From an uncultured Clostridia bacterium (lineage in GTDB: Bacteria > Bacillota > Clostridia > Christensenellales > Pumilibacteraceae): DNA of 48,192 bases. A model generated the notes under the pieces. The model had not been told where the DNA came from. It searched no databases and was given only the letters and a program-made list of their open reading frames with translations. Positions within the stretch are counted from its first letter, which is position 1. Every line of letters begins with the position of its first letter. The stretch spans positions 1-48,192 of the forward strand of contig CALVUQ010000012.1 in NCBI GenBank assembly GCA_944363615.1. The letters are read 5' to 3'. This document shows, in pieces, positions 7,639-14,743 of this stretch. The position numbers and the translations under genes are program-made.

Positions 7639-8017
7639 CGAAAGAGTAGTGAAAGAATTTCAGAACCCGCAGAACGTAGGGGAATTAAAGGACGCAAACG
7701 CCGTCGGTACCGTGGGTAACGCCACGTGCGGCGATATCATGAAGATATACATGAAAATTGAAGACAACGTCATAAAGGACGTCAGCTTTCAGACTTTCGG
7801 ATGCGCGGCGGCTATCGCCACTTCGTCCGTCGCCACATCCATGATCAAAGGTAAAACCGTGGACGAGGCGCTTAAAATCACCAACGCTCAGGTGGTGGAA
7901 ACTCTTGGAGGTCTGCCCGCGCAAAAACTTCATTGCTCCGTCCTTGCCGAGGAGGCAATTAAAGCCGCTATAAACGACTACCTTAAAAAATACAAAGAAG
8001 GCAAAATTGCCGATTGA
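7631..8017 (+). CDS. iscU: Iron-sulfur cluster scaffold (IscU/NifU N-terminal type)
   Basis: The scaffold on which the desulfurase next door builds [2Fe-2S] and [4Fe-4S] clusters. I chose ATG 7631 (MYNERVVKEF) because AAAGGAG (7615-7621) precedes it and homologues start here; a longer reading from 7607 lacks a site. It has 128 residues. The three cluster cysteines are C33 (NATCGD, with the conserved D35), C58 (TFGCAAAIATSS) and C102 (KLHCSVLA). It overlaps the end of the desulfurase gene by 8 bases. The operon therefore carries regulator-desulfurase-scaffold, the minimal clostridial set, without hscA/hscB/fdx. Confidence 0.95.
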   Translation: MYNERVVKEFQNPQNVGELKDANAVGTVGNATCGDIMKIYMKIEDNVIKDVSFQTFGCAAAIATSSVATSMIKGKTVDEALKITNAQVVETLGGLPAQKLHCSVLAEEAIKAAINDYLKKYKEGKIAD

Positions 8018-8192
8018 CATCTTGTCTTTAACACCTTTTTATGCTTAAAAAGCTTTTTTCGGGGCGTTGTCATTAAGCGTCGTTAAGTCCGTTCGCGATA
8101 GATGACGACGTTGGGTATAATAGGTTATAAAGAAGTTTTTCCGTATCGGGACGCTTAATAAAGCAATAAAAAGTCTTACCTGAATATATAAA

Positions 8193-8228
8193 ATAATTTG
8201 TTTTACCATATTTTTTATGTATTATAAG
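8193..8228 (+). promoter_or_regulatory. Possible promoter of the small YtxH-like gene
   Basis: TTGTTT (8198-8203), a 16-base spacer and TATTAT (8220-8225). The -35 is weak. The stretch 8018-8190 otherwise shows nothing recognisable. Confidence 0.35.
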
Positions 8229-8280
8229 TGTTATATTTTTTCCGATCCGCGCAAACAATACGCTTAAAAGGAGGTATAAC

Positions 8281-8484
8281 ATGAAAGACTTTTTCGTAGG
8301 TATGGCCATAGGCGTTATGACCGGCGCGATGATCGTAGCCAATCCCAAAGCGCGCAGAATGATGGCCGACGTCAAAAGCAAGGTTATGACCGACACGTGC
8401 GATTGCAAGCGTCACGACGGCTACAACGGTGCGGACGACTCTCATGAAAACCGTCATGAGGACGGCGGCAGCAGCTGGCAGTAA
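8281..8484 (+). CDS. Small YtxH-like protein with hydrophilic His/Asp tail
   Basis: A 67-residue protein behind a near-perfect ribosome-binding site (AAAAGGAGG at 8267-8275, ATG at 8281). Residues 4-22 (FFVGMAIGVMTGAMIVANP) form one glycine-rich membrane helix, followed by basic KARRMMADVKSK, the layout of YtxH-type small proteins. The tail from about 37 is very polar and rich in D, H, C and G (CDCKRH and HENRHED), which could bind metal but shows no named motif. It has its own possible promoter and a clear terminator (8515-8550), so it is likely monocistronic. I do not recognise a specific family and assign no function. Confidence 0.7.
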   Translation: MKDFFVGMAIGVMTGAMIVANPKARRMMADVKSKVMTDTCDCKRHDGYNGADDSHENRHEDGGSSWQ

Positions 8485-8514
8485 CCCGAAAGACCCTGAC
8501 GATTAAATCGTAAT

Positions 8515-8550
8515 TGACCGCTTACGACAAAAGCGGTCATATTTTTTATT
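8515..8550 (+). terminator. Strong terminator after the YtxH-like gene
   Basis: TGACCGCTT (8515-8523) pairs perfectly with AAGCGGTCA (8531-8539), followed by TATTTTTTATT. Confidence 0.88.
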
Positions 8551-8569
8551 CCGTTTTCACGCGTTTTAC

Positions 8570-8598
8570 TGTTCAAATTCAAAATTATATGCTATAAT
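8570..8598 (+). promoter_or_regulatory. Promoter of ruvX-DUF1292
   Basis: TATAAT at 8593-8598 directly upstream of the ruvX ATG (8610); the -35 position (8570-8575, TGTTCA) is poor. The leader would be very short, and no good ribosome-binding site precedes ruvX. Confidence 0.45.
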
Positions 8599-8609
8599 CA
8601 TAATCGGTT

Positions 8610-9032
8610 ATGAGAATTTTATGTGTTGATTACGGCGATTCCAGGATAGGACTTGCAGTCTGCGACGAAACGGAATTGCTTGCTTCGCCGCTTGCCACGA
8701 TTAAATCGTCAAGCATGCGCAAAAACATAGACAACGTCGCCCGCATTGCCGTCGATGAGGGCGTAGGCAGAATAGTGGTGGGCTTGCCGCTTAGCATGGA
8801 CGGGACGGAGGGCGCGCGCGCGCTTAAGACCAAAGCTTTCGGTAACGTTCTTGAAAGAGTGTCTGGAAAAAGCGTCGTCTATCAAGACGAGCGGCTCTCA
8901 TCCGTAGAGGCGGAATACATAATGGATATGAACCTGGTCGGGAGGGACAAACGCAAGGACATCGTCGATCAGATTGCGGCACAGGTGATTTTGCAAAGCT
9001 ATCTCGATTCAAATAAAAAAAAGGAGTTTTAA
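8610..9032 (+). CDS. ruvX: Putative pre-16S rRNA nuclease / Holliday junction resolvase-like protein
   Basis: YqgF-family RNase H-fold nuclease, 140 residues (family about 135-150). Evidence: MRILCVDYGDSRIGLAVCDE at the N-terminus with D7 as the first catalytic acidic residue, RIVVGLPLSMDG in the middle (the conserved VVGLP), YQDERLSSVEAE (second acidic site) and DQIAAQVILQSYLD at the end (third acidic residue). Family members process the 5' end of 16S rRNA and were earlier proposed as Holliday junction resolvases. The following DUF1292 gene starts one base after the stop; ruvX-DUF1292 is a conserved Bacillota pair (yrrK-yrzB), although the usual upstream yrzL is absent. Confidence 0.92.
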   Translation: MRILCVDYGDSRIGLAVCDETELLASPLATIKSSSMRKNIDNVARIAVDEGVGRIVVGLPLSMDGTEGARALKTKAFGNVLERVSGKSVVYQDERLSSVEAEYIMDMNLVGRDKRKDIVDQIAAQVILQSYLDSNKKKEF

Positions 9033-9033
9033 A

Positions 9034-9429
9034 ATGAAAAACGCAAACGAAAACGTGGAAATTATGGAAGACGACGAAATCGTCACTCTCTACGACGACA
9101 ACAACGAACCCGTTGATTTTTACGAGGTTGCCTGCGTGGAATACAAGGACGACTATTACGCCCTTTTAGAGCCCGTAGAAGAAATGGAGGGACTTGAGGA
9201 CGGCGACGTTCTGATATTCAAACTGGAAGAGCAGGAAGACGGTACGGACCTGTTTGTGCCGGTCGAGGACGAAGCGCTTCTCAACGAAGTTTTCGACGAG
9301 TATATGAAGGCCGTTGCCGATCATGAATGCGACTGCGGTTGCGAAGATTGCGACGGTGATTGTGACGGCGATTGCGAAGATAATTGCGACTGCGGCTGCG
9401 GGCATGACGGTTGCGATTGCGGAAATTAA
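9034..9429 (+). CDS. DUF1292 protein with a Cys/Asp-rich C-terminal tail
   Basis: A 131-residue, highly acidic protein. Residues 10-95 are the DUF1292 (YrzB) domain: IMEDDEIVTLYDDNNEPVDFYEVACVEYKDDYYALLEPVEE, then a second half with VLIFKLEEQEDG. Its role is unknown, but it almost always follows ruvX. Residues 98-131 are unusual: 11 cysteines in 34 positions (C99, C101, C103, C106, C110, C114, C118, C120, C122, C127, C129) alternating with D and G. This could bind metal ions; I know of no named domain with this pattern. RBS AAGGAG lies at 9021-9026. A terminator follows (9476-9508). Confidence 0.85.
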   Translation: MKNANENVEIMEDDEIVTLYDDNNEPVDFYEVACVEYKDDYYALLEPVEEMEGLEDGDVLIFKLEEQEDGTDLFVPVEDEALLNEVFDEYMKAVADHECDCGCEDCDGDCDGDCEDNCDCGCGHDGCDCGN

Positions 9430-9475
9430 GTCGGCAATCGTTATTTCGCGGCAAAAACAAGTAAATATAAGGAAA

Positions 9476-9508
9476 AATAATGCAATTTCGTTTGCATTAT
9501 TTTTTTTA
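9476..9508 (+). terminator. Terminator after the DUF1292 gene
   Basis: AATAATGCAA (9476-9485) pairs perfectly with TTGCATTATT (9492-9501) over a 6-base loop, followed by a run of T. The 3' arm also serves as the -35 region of the rpsB promoter. Confidence 0.88.
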
Positions 9509-9520
9509 ATGTGCTATAAT
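9492..9520 (+). promoter_or_regulatory. Promoter of rpsB
   Basis: TTGCAT (9492-9497), a 17-base spacer and TATAAT (9515-9520). The -35 lies within the terminator stem of the preceding operon. Confidence 0.65.
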
Positions 9521-9526
9521 ACCAAA

Positions 9527-9640
9527 CGGTTTAATACGCACCCGAAGGGATCGGTCCTTCTGTGCGGGCGGCAAAATCAGTTTATCGGTCGCCCGAATGG
9601 GATTCGAGATGACAGTCGGGGAGGTACAACAGGAGGTAAA
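9527..9640 (+). promoter_or_regulatory. Structured 5' leader of rpsB
   Basis: About 115 leader bases with two evident hairpins: GAAGGGA with TCCTTC (about 9544-9560) and CGGGCG (9565-9570) with CGCCCG (9590-9595). A GGAGG (9620-9624) and an AGGAGG (9631-9636) precede the ATG. Leaders of rpsB are known targets of feedback by S2 in several bacteria; whether this one is such a site is inferred. Confidence 0.45.
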
Positions 9641-9645
9641 AAACC

Positions 9646-10473
9646 ATGACTAACGTTGTTTCCATGAAGCAGCTGCTTGAGGCGGGCGTGCATTTCGGAC
9701 ACCCCACCCGTAAATGGAATCCGAAGATGAAGAAGTATATTTATACTTCCAGAAACGACATCTACATCATTAACCTTGAAAAGACTGTCGGACTTATCGA
9801 CGAAGCTTATGCTTTTATAAAAAGCGTTGCCGAAAGCGGTAAGAACATTCTTTTTGTCGGCACCAAGAAACAGGCTCAGGAAGCCATTCAGCAGGAAGCC
9901 GAAAAATGCGGTATGTTCTACGTCAAGTCCAGATGGCTGGGCGGCACGCTTACCAATTTTTCCACTATCCGCACCAGAATCGAAAGACTTAATAAGCTTA
10001 ATCAGATGGAAAAGATGAACGAGTTTAACGTTCTTCCCAAGAAAGAAGTTGCCAAACTGATTGCGGAGCGCGACAAACTTGAGGAAAATCTGGGCGGCAT
10101 CAAGGAGATGCATTCTCTTCCCGGAGCGCTGTTCATCGTCGACCCCAAAAAGGAACATCTTGCCGTTGCGGAAGCGCGCAAGCTTAACATTCCCATCGTA
10201 GGCATAGTCGATACCAACTGCGATCCCGATGAGGTTGATTACGTAATCCCCGGCAACGACGATGCAATCCGTTCCATTAAGCTTATCGCAAGCGCCATGG
10301 CTGACGCGGTAATCGAGGCTCGCGAGGGCGAGGAGGGTCTTGCCCTTCGCCGTCAGATGGAAGCCAAGATGAACGCCGAATCTGAAGCCGCCAAAGCCGA
10401 AGCAGCCGAAAAAGCCGCCGAGAAAGCTGAGGAAGAGGCCGAAGAAGTTGTCGAAGCTGCCGTAGAGGGCTGA
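9646..10473 (+). CDS. rpsB: 30S ribosomal protein S2
   Basis: Small-subunit protein that binds near the 16S 3' region and S1-like factors. It has 275 residues. Family hallmarks are [41 protein letters not shown] at the N-terminus and [10 protein letters not shown] in the middle, the coiled-coil insertion ([22 protein letters not shown]), and the [49 protein letters not shown] segment. The C-terminal 45 residues are Ala/Glu-rich and extend beyond most homologues. AGGAGG sits 9 bases upstream of the ATG. The next gene, tsf, is unusually far away (205 bases) and seems to have its own promoter. Confidence 0.98.
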   Translation: MTNVVSMKQLLEAGVHFGHPTRKWNPKMKKYIYTSRNDIYIINLEKTVGLIDEAYAFIKSVAESGKNILFVGTKKQAQEAIQQEAEKCGMFYVKSRWLGGTLTNFSTIRTRIERLNKLNQMEKMNEFNVLPKKEVAKLIAERDKLEENLGGIKEMHSLPGALFIVDPKKEHLAVAEARKLNIPIVGIVDTNCDPDEVDYVIPGNDDAIRSIKLIASAMADAVIEAREGEEGLALRRQMEAKMNAESEAAKAEAAEKAAEKAEEEAEEVVEAAVEG

Positions 10474-10678
10474 TAACGCAAGTTATTTTCGGTAGGCCGG
10501 TTTAAGCTGAGACGGGATTGCGGATAATTCCGTTAAGGCAGGTTGAAACCCGGTTTATGACACAATTGTTCCGAACGCCGACTACGGCTGCGTTTTAATG
10601 AATTGTTAAAACGAAACCGTTTGACGCGCGCGTCGGAATCCGGATAATTTTATTTAAGTTAAAAAAGGAGATACACTT
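10474..10678 (+). promoter_or_regulatory. Structured rpsB-tsf spacer with a candidate tsf promoter
   Basis: TTGACG (10621-10626), a 16-base spacer and GATAAT (10643-10648) form a good promoter for tsf. Upstream, CGTTTTAA (10591-10598) and TTAAAACG (10606-10613) make a perfect 8-base stem without a T run, and GACGCGCGCGTC near 10623-10634 is a full palindrome between the -35 and -10. CGGATAATT occurs twice (10521-10529 and 10641-10649). Confidence 0.5.
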
Positions 10679-11614
10679 ATGGCATTTACGGCTAAAGACG
10701 TCGCAAAGCTGAGAGAGCAGACCGGCGCCGGTATGATGGATTGTAAAAAAGCTTTGACCGCCACCGACGGAGATATGGACAAAGCTGCGGAATATCTTAG
10801 AGAGCAGGGCGTCAGCATCGCCGCAAAAAAGGCCTCCCGCATTGCTTCGGAAGGCGTCGTCAGCGCGTATATGAGCGAGGACGGTAAAGTGGGCGCTTTG
10901 GCGGAAATCAACTGTGAGTCCGATTTCGTAGCCAAAAACGCTTCGTTTGTGGAGTTTGCCGACAGCATTGCAAAGCAGGTCGCATTGACCAATCCCTTAG
11001 ACGTGGACGCGTTGCTTAACGAAAAGGCAATTGACGGCGAAGGCACGGTTCTCGACAAAGTGAACGGCGCCACCGCCAAAATCGGCGAAAAGATATCGCT
11101 TCGCCGTTTTGCCCGCATGGAGATCAGCGGAAGAGCGGAAACCTACATTCACATGGGCGGCAAAATAGGCGTTCTTCTCGGAGTGGAAACCGATAAGGAT
11201 TTGTCCGCAAATGCGGAATTCAAAGCGGCTTGTCACGACATCGCAATGCACATCGCTGCGTTTGCCCCCAAATATTCTTATGATTCGGAAGTGCCCGAGG
11301 AAGAAGTAGCGCATGAAAAGGAAATTCTGAAGGCGCAGATTAAAAACGATCCCAAAAATTCTTCCAAACCCGACCAGATTATCGAAAAAATGCTGGAAGG
11401 CAGAATCAAAAAGTTCTATAAGGAAGTTTGCCTTGTGGATCAGGATTTCGTCAAGGATCCTTCCGTTACCGTTGCAAAACATCTTGAAAACGTTGCCAAA
11501 GCCGCAGGCGGCAGCGCCAGAATTGTCCGTTTCGAGCGTTTCGTGATGGGCGAGGGACTTGAAAAGAAAAACGAAAACTTCGCCGAAGAAATCGCAAAGA
11601 TTGCAAACAGATAA
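10679..11614 (+). CDS. tsf: Translation elongation factor Ts
   Basis: Nucleotide exchange factor for EF-Tu. It has 311 residues. The N-terminal domain begins FTAKDVAKLREQTGAGMMDCKKALTATDGDMDKAAEYLRE, the standard UBA-like signature including the TDVKKLRE/TGAGMMDCKKAL core. The core subdomains follow, with VGALAEINCESDFVAKN (about 70-87, the conserved ESDFVA that inserts at the EF-Tu Mg site) and VLLGVETDKDLSANAEFKAACHDIAMHIAAFAPKY. RBS AAAGGAG (10665-10671) supports the ATG. A strong terminator follows (11630-11663), so tsf is probably mostly monocistronic here. Confidence 0.98.
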   Translation: MAFTAKDVAKLREQTGAGMMDCKKALTATDGDMDKAAEYLREQGVSIAAKKASRIASEGVVSAYMSEDGKVGALAEINCESDFVAKNASFVEFADSIAKQVALTNPLDVDALLNEKAIDGEGTVLDKVNGATAKIGEKISLRRFARMEISGRAETYIHMGGKIGVLLGVETDKDLSANAEFKAACHDIAMHIAAFAPKYSYDSEVPEEEVAHEKEILKAQIKNDPKNSSKPDQIIEKMLEGRIKKFYKEVCLVDQDFVKDPSVTVAKHLENVAKAAGGSARIVRFERFVMGEGLEKKNENFAEEIAKIANR

Positions 11615-11629
11615 TTGTTTTAAAGTTTT

Positions 11630-11663
11630 ATAGGAACACTTATTTCGGTGTTCCTATTTTTTT
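11630..11663 (+). terminator. Terminator after tsf
   Basis: ATAGGAACAC (11630-11639) pairs with GTGTTCCTAT (11648-11657), followed by TTTTTTT. It overlaps any upstream extension of pyrH and so argues for the GTG start at 11678. Confidence 0.9.
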
Positions 11664-11677
11664 GGAGGATTACCGTC

Positions 11678-12373
11678 GTGTATAAAAGAGTTCTTTTAAA
11701 AATCAGCGGAGAGGCGCTTGCCGGCGAAAGCGGATCGGGCATCGACTCCGCGACTGTGGAACACATCGTAAAACAGGTGGTTGCGCTTCATAACGAGGGC
11801 GTGGAAATAGGTATCGTCGTGGGCGGCGGCAATTTCTGGCGCGGCCGTCAGGGTACAAACATGGACAGGGTAACAGCTGACCACATGGGCATGATTGCAA
11901 CTATCATGAACGCGCTTGCGCTTCAGGACGCCATTGAAAAGAAGGACGTGCCCGTAAGAGTGCAGACTGCGCTTTCCATTCCGTCTGTTGCCGAGCCGTT
12001 TATTCTCCGCAAAGCGCTGAGGCATTTCGAATGCGGAAGAATAGTTATTTTCGCCTGCGGTACGGGCAATCCCTATTTTTCCACCGATTCGGGCGCGGCT
12101 CTTCGCGCGATAGAAATCAAAGCCGATGTGCTTTTAATGGCCAAGAACGTGGACGGGGTGTACGACTCCGATCCCAAGACCAATCCTTCCGCCGAGAAGA
12201 TAGAGGCCATTTCCTATATGGAAGTCATGAATCGCAATCTGAACGTAATGGACTTTACTTCCATAACATTGTGTATGGAAAACCGTATTCCCATCGTGGC
12301 GTTCGGGCTTGGCAGCGAAAACGGCCTTATCAAGGCGGCCCACGGCGAAAAAATAGGAACAATCATCTCATAA
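11678..12373 (+). CDS. pyrH: UMP kinase
   Basis: Phosphorylates UMP to UDP; hexameric amino-acid-kinase-fold enzyme of pyrimidine synthesis, usually controlled by GTP and UTP. I chose the GTG at 11678: it gives MYKRVLLKISGEALAGES, the usual N-terminus, and GGAGG lies 9 bases upstream (11664-11668). A reading from 11648 would begin within the terminator of tsf. It has 231 residues. Motifs: KISGEAL (8-14), GIVVGGGNFWRG, DHMGMIATIMNALAL, FACGTGNPYFSTDSGAALRAIE, MAKNVDGVYDSDP and the C-terminal HGEKIGT. The gene is followed by a separate promoter for frr. Confidence 0.96.
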   Translation: MYKRVLLKISGEALAGESGSGIDSATVEHIVKQVVALHNEGVEIGIVVGGGNFWRGRQGTNMDRVTADHMGMIATIMNALALQDAIEKKDVPVRVQTALSIPSVAEPFILRKALRHFECGRIVIFACGTGNPYFSTDSGAALRAIEIKADVLLMAKNVDGVYDSDPKTNPSAEKIEAISYMEVMNRNLNVMDFTSITLCMENRIPIVAFGLGSENGLIKAAHGEKIGTIIS

Positions 12374-12376
12374 CAG

Positions 12377-12405
12377 TTGTAAAAAAAGGATTTCTTTGTT
12401 ATAAT
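12377..12405 (+). promoter_or_regulatory. Promoter of frr
   Basis: TTGTAA (12377-12382), a 17-base spacer and TATAAT (12400-12405), immediately after the pyrH stop. Confidence 0.7.
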
Positions 12406-12476
12406 ATTGCTATTGACTTTGCCGATTGCTTATTAAGGGCAAAAGGCAAAAAATATTTCAGGCTAACGGAGGATTT

Positions 12477-13052
12477 ATGATTTTTAATTTACCCGAAGTA
12501 AAAGACGCTTTCGACGAATACGAGCTTGCGCTTATGGACACCGTCGAACATTTGAAGTCCGAATTGAACTCAATTCGTGCAGGGCGCGCCAATCCTCAGA
12601 TACTCAACAAGATAATGGTGGATTATTACGGCACTCTTACTCCGTTGAACCAGATGTCCAACATCACCGTTCCCGAGGCGCGTCTTCTTCAGATTTCGCT
12701 TTGGGACACAAGCATGATTAAAGCCGTGGTCAAGGCCATTAACGCATCGGATATCGGTATTACTCCTACCGACGACGGAAAGGTAATCAGGCTTGTTTTC
12801 CCCCAGCTTACCGAGGAACGCCGCCGCGAGCTTGTAAAACAGGTCAAGAAAATAGGCGAGGACCATAAGGTTACTCTCAGAAATTCGCGCCGCGACATTA
12901 TCGACAAACTCAAGAATTTAAAGAAAAACAACGCGATTACCGAGGACGAAGTCGCCTCTTACGAAAAAGAAGTGCAAAATATCCTTGATAAAAACATCGC
13001 TTCGGTTGACAATATTCTGAAAGATAAGGAAAGCGAAATTCTTGAAGTCTAA
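12477..13052 (+). CDS. frr: Ribosome recycling factor
   Basis: Splits post-termination ribosomes together with EF-G. I chose the ATG at 12477, next to GGAGGA (12468-12473); an upstream extension to 12426 adds unrelated sequence and overlaps the promoter transcript start. It has 191 residues (family about 185). Signature: LKSELNSIRAGRANPQILNKIMVDYYGTLTPLNQMSNITVPEARLL with the conserved RxGRA, then VRLVFPQLTEERRRELVKQVKKIGEDHKVTLRNSRRD and a helical C-terminal domain. The spacing between the site and the ATG is short (4 bases). It overlaps the uppS start by 11 bases, beginning the uppS-cdsA-dxr-rseP-ispG operon. Confidence 0.97.
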   Translation: MIFNLPEVKDAFDEYELALMDTVEHLKSELNSIRAGRANPQILNKIMVDYYGTLTPLNQMSNITVPEARLLQISLWDTSMIKAVVKAINASDIGITPTDDGKVIRLVFPQLTEERRRELVKQVKKIGEDHKVTLRNSRRDIIDKLKNLKKNNAITEDEVASYEKEVQNILDKNIASVDNILKDKESEILEV

Positions 13053-13740
13053 TAAAGTCAGCGCCAAAATCCCGTTTCATATCGCGATTATCATGGACGG
13101 CAACGGCAGATGGGCGGAAAAACGCTCGCTTTTACGCAAGTTCGGACATCGTGCGGGCGTCAGGACGCTTATCAAGACCGTGAAATATGCGTTTTCCCTG
13201 GGCGTGGGAATCGTTACCGTATATGCTTTTTCTACCGAAAACAGGTTAAGGCCCAAAGACGAAGTGGACTCGCTTATTGACCTTATCAGAAAGAATTTCG
13301 CCACCACTTTCGGCGACCTCGTAAAACGGGGGATTCGCGTCAGGGTGTTGGGAGAACGCAGTTTTTTCCCTCCTGACGTGGTGGAAATAATGGACAAGGT
13401 GGAAGAAGAAAGCAAAGAAGGCAAAACCGGAATTTTCAACGTTGCGCTTAATTACGGCGGCAGGGCGGAAATCGTGCGCGCCGCCGAAAAACTTTCCCAA
13501 AGCGGAAAAGAATTCAACGAAGAAAATTTTTCGCGGTTTCTCTATACATCGGACCAGCCCGATCCGGATATAATAATAAGAACGGGCGGCGAAAAACGTT
13601 TAAGCAATTTTCTCCTGTATCAGTCTGCGTATTCGGAATTGTTTTTCAGCGATACGCTTTGGCCGGACTTTTCGATGAAAGAACTGGATTCCATAATTTC
13701 GCAGTACGGCGAAAGAGACAGACGATACGGTAAGGTGTGA
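13042..13740 (+). CDS. uppS: Undecaprenyl diphosphate synthase (isoprenyl transferase)
   Basis: A cis-prenyltransferase making C55 undecaprenyl diphosphate, the carrier lipid for peptidoglycan, from FPP and IPP. It has 232 residues. The TTG at 13042 is preceded by AAGGAAAG (13026-13033). It has HIAIIMDGNGRWAEKR (13-28; D19 is the catalytic Asp), TVYAFSTENRLRP and the C-terminal GGEKRLSNFLLYQSAYSELFF, close to the family pattern T-S/G-G-E-x-R-[IL]-SNFLL-[WY]-Q. It uses FPP from the IspA-type enzyme encoded at 38662-39504 and IPP from the MEP pathway (dxr, ispG, dxs also in the window). Confidence 0.96.
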   Translation: MKSNKVSAKIPFHIAIIMDGNGRWAEKRSLLRKFGHRAGVRTLIKTVKYAFSLGVGIVTVYAFSTENRLRPKDEVDSLIDLIRKNFATTFGDLVKRGIRVRVLGERSFFPPDVVEIMDKVEEESKEGKTGIFNVALNYGGRAEIVRAAEKLSQSGKEFNEENFSRFLYTSDQPDPDIIIRTGGEKRLSNFLLYQSAYSELFFSDTLWPDFSMKELDSIISQYGERDRRYGKV

Positions 13741-13747
13741 TCAGTAT

Positions 13748-14743
13748 ATGAGTGAAAACGACGACAACAATCTGAACTTTCCTGTCCGACCCGAAGAAAA
13801 TCCGTCACCCGATGACGGAAGCGGCAAACCGGACAACGGCGCCGCGCCCGAGCCGAACGGGAAGAAGGAAAGAAGCAACTTACAGCAAAGATTGATTACC
13901 GCTGTTTTTATTGCGGTATTGTATATTGCGCCTATTTTACTGGGCTTTTACGTAAGCGGGCTGTTTTACGACGCGCTTATAGTATTTTTGATGTTTGCCG
14001 CAAGTTACGAGTTTTCGCGCGCGATTTCGGTAAAATTCGCAAAACCCATAAACGCTTTCGTATTCATAAACATCGCCTTGGGATACGTGGCTTTCAAATT
14101 AACCGACGAATTTCTGGGCATGGGCGGGGTAACTTCGTTTTTCGGCGTGATGGCGATTGTGTTTATCGCTTGCATAGTCTACAACATGATCAGCAGCAAG
14201 TATAACATCACCAACGTTGTCAGCACGCTGTTCGTAATGATCTATCCCGGCGCTATAATGTCTTATCTCATCGCGCTTAACTATTTAGGTTCCTATTCTC
14301 ACGTTGCGATAATAATGGCTTTCGGTGCCACCACTTTAACCGATACCATGGCATACTTTGTGGGTTCGACGGTCAAAGGGCCTAAGCTTTGCCCCAAGAT
14401 AAGCCCCAAAAAGACGATTTCCGGCGCGATAGGAGGGTTGGTAGGCGGCATAATCGGCGGCGTAATCATTTATTTCTTCGCAAAATACGGTGTAGCGGGG
14501 TGCGAGCCCATTTTAAGCGCAACCGTCCCCAACGTACTGCATTTCCTGTTCCTCGGTTTAGGTACGTCGCTGTTCTGCCAGATAGGCGACCTTATTTCTT
14601 CCTATGTAAAGCGCGCTTGCGGAATAAAGGATTTCGGTAAGATCTTAAAGGGCCACGGCGGTTTCATGGACAGAATAGACGGTCTTATCATTTCATCGGT
14701 ATTCATTTTCATTTATTTCACGATAGTCGGGATAGTTGTATGA
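13748..14743 (+). CDS. cdsA: Phosphatidate cytidylyltransferase (CDP-diacylglycerol synthase)
   Basis: Makes CDP-diacylglycerol, the branch point of phospholipid synthesis, at the inner membrane. It has 331 residues. The first 45 residues are polar, Pro/Asp/Asn-rich and probably disordered, an extension not common in the family. About eight membrane helices follow (from VFIAVLYIAPILLGF). The signature region is GDLISSYVKRACGIKDFGKILKGHGGFMDRIDGLI, matching the CDS motif S-x-[LIVMF]-K-R-x4-K-D-x-[GSA]. The ATG lies 7 bases after the uppS stop. The stop overlaps the dxr start (ATGA, 14740-14743), so expression is coupled. Confidence 0.96.
   Translation: MSENDDNNLNFPVRPEENPSPDDGSGKPDNGAAPEPNGKKERSNLQQRLITAVFIAVLYIAPILLGFYVSGLFYDALIVFLMFAASYEFSRAISVKFAKPINAFVFINIALGYVAFKLTDEFLGMGGVTSFFGVMAIVFIACIVYNMISSKYNITNVVSTLFVMIYPGAIMSYLIALNYLGSYSHVAIIMAFGATTLTDTMAYFVGSTVKGPKLCPKISPKKTISGAIGGLVGGIIGGVIIYFFAKYGVAGCEPILSATVPNVLHFLFLGLGTSLFCQIGDLISSYVKRACGIKDFGKILKGHGGFMDRIDGLIISSVFIFIYFTIVGIVV

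Noticed and set aside
9314..9649. Open frame across the DUF1292 tail and the rpsB leader
   Set aside because: No ribosome-binding site or homology; it would run through the terminator and leader.
11648..11677. Upstream start for pyrH
   Set aside because: It would start in the tsf terminator and has no ribosome-binding site; the GTG at 11678 has GGAGG at the right distance.
12031..12480. Open frame overlapping pyrH in another frame
   Set aside because: Basic, low-complexity shifted reading of pyrH without support.
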